A stretch of DNA of 64,000 nt from Echiichthys vipera (lineage: Eukaryota; Chordata; Actinopteri; Perciformes; Trachinidae), in the NCBI GenBank assembly GCA_963691815.1, contig OY829659.1, positions 6,160,515 through 6,224,514 of the forward strand. The letters are read 5' to 3'. A program made the translations under genes and the position numbers. A model generated the notes under the pieces. That model saw only the letters and a list, made by a program, of their open reading frames with translations. It searched no databases and was not told the origin of the DNA. Below, piece by piece: positions 23,060-64,000 of this stretch; position 1 is the first letter of the stretch, and each line of letters opens with the position of its first letter.

Positions 23060-24026
23060 GACTTGACAGCGGTCGACCGGCCGAAGTCATCGGGACTGGG
23101 GGGAAAGACTTTACCGCCGCTGCCGCCGCGTCCCTCCCGTCTGCTTTGTACGCGGATAATTCAACTAATGAACACGCGAGTTTCCGGCGGATTTTACCGG
23201 ATTTTTTAACGGCTGCGGATCCAACCGTTGACTTTCTCCTTCTCCCGGCGGTGTTCGCGCTGTTCGTTACCCCCGCGGCAGGCTGGCTTAGCATCGGTTA
23301 CTGCTGCTAAACATGGTGGCCTGTCGGCGAGAAGACGAAGAGGAACCGAGTCCAGTTTGGGGGATTTAAGAGGATTTTTTTTTAAAAAGCCCCTTTTACG
23401 GCTCTCACTGTGGACAACACCGCTGCTCTGGAAGACATTACTGCTCTTTTATTGTGAGTTTTTACGGGACTTCGACGCGAGGTTGTCTTTTCTGTTTACG
23501 TTGAAACACAACCAACAGCAGCAGCGGCGGCGGCGGCAGCAGCACCGTCCGTGTTCAAGTGAACCGTGGGTAACTGGAGTTAGTTCACTTGGGAAAGTTG
23601 TCACCACACCTGCTTTAAAGTTAAAAAAACATGCGCCAACAACCGGGAAACATCGTCAAATAGCAACATTGTTTTTTTTTATGACCGTTGTGTTGATATT
23701 ACGGGTGACTTTGACACTTACATAGACATGAACTGGCGCACAAGAACAACCGCCTGCTTGGACTATTTCATGCTCTGAGCCCCCCCCTGCTCCCTCTCAC
23801 CACCCCACCTTTTGAGGGTTGATTCCTTGTTAATCTGTGGATTATTATGGATTATTATTATGGCCTAATCCAAACCGCATCGGACCGGGGAATTTGGGAA
23901 TAACCGCTCACAGCCTACTTGTTGGATGTGATGGTGATGGTGATGATGATGACAGAGAAAAGCGATGGTTTCCCTTCGTTATGATTTTGAGTAGAGAGGA
24001 GCTAATTACATGGAGACTCGCCTGAC
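23060..24026 (+). promoter_or_regulatory. wwc1: wwc1 CpG-rich promoter and probable 5' UTR
   Basis: CpG-dense sequence from 23060 to about 23560 is followed by an AT-richer leader down to the wwc1 ATG. The region includes a CAG/CGG triplet run at about 23516-23546. It holds many ATGs, such as 23311, the GATGATGATG cluster near 23945-23953, and one at 24010 whose frame overlaps the true start. Whether all of this is transcribed, or whether a leader intron exists, cannot be seen. No TATA box stands out. Confidence 0.55.

Positions 24027-64000
<39,974 letters not shown>

Noticed and set aside
23228..23725. 165-residue frame upstream of wwc1
   Set aside because: It falls in the CpG-rich leader, with Arg/Gln runs from the triplet repeat and no domain; treated as 5' UTR.

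Overview
The window is nuclear DNA from a vertebrate, almost certainly a ray-finned fish. Two genes with canonical GT-AG introns are recognisable. The introns are filled with fish-type interspersed repeats: tRNA-headed SINEs, LINE tails, hAT-like MITEs and a solo LTR. Long simple repeats such as (TG)n, (CT)n, (CAT)n and (TA)n are also common. The precise taxon cannot be read from the sequence; a percomorph teleost is a reasonable guess only.

Left part (1 to about 17.4 kb, minus strand): an ADP-ribosylation-factor-like GTPase gene that best fits arl10. Exon 1 (17326-17189) codes for an N-terminal membrane anchor. Exon 2 (10273-10090) carries the P-loop and switch I, and exon 3 (2386-2211) carries the switch II region and the NKQ of NKQD. 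A probable exon 4 (113-1) runs off the left edge. The splice phases of the first three exons fit exactly, and exon 4 fits in phase.

Middle (17.4-23.0 kb): an intergenic stretch between two divergent genes. It holds a LINE 3' fragment, a hAT-type MITE (20929-21744) interrupted by a 598-bp solo LTR (20964-21561), and a complete tRNA-headed SINE. A CpG-rich stretch at 23.06-23.56 kb, followed by many upstream ATGs, is the likely promoter and 5' UTR of the second gene.

Right part (24.0 kb to the right edge, plus strand): wwc1 (KIBRA), the Hippo-pathway WW-C2 scaffold. Thirteen coding exons and the first 3 bases of a fourteenth were placed at base level. They give about 749 residues: WW1, atypical WW2, coiled coils, a Ser/Pro-rich linker with a fish-specific Gly-rich insert, and the start of the C2 domain. 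The remaining C-terminal part lies beyond the window.

The two genes have no known direct functional link. One is an atypical membrane-anchored small GTPase and the other a cortical scaffold that activates LATS kinases; their pairing is positional. I found no evidence of a wholly new biological system. The best second-look items are a fold-back SINE hairpin in wwc1 intron 1, the nested LTR-in-MITE with both target duplications readable, paired in-frame donors at wwc1 exon 11, the Gly-rich insert in the WWC1 linker, and the loss of the catalytic Gln position in the ARL protein.
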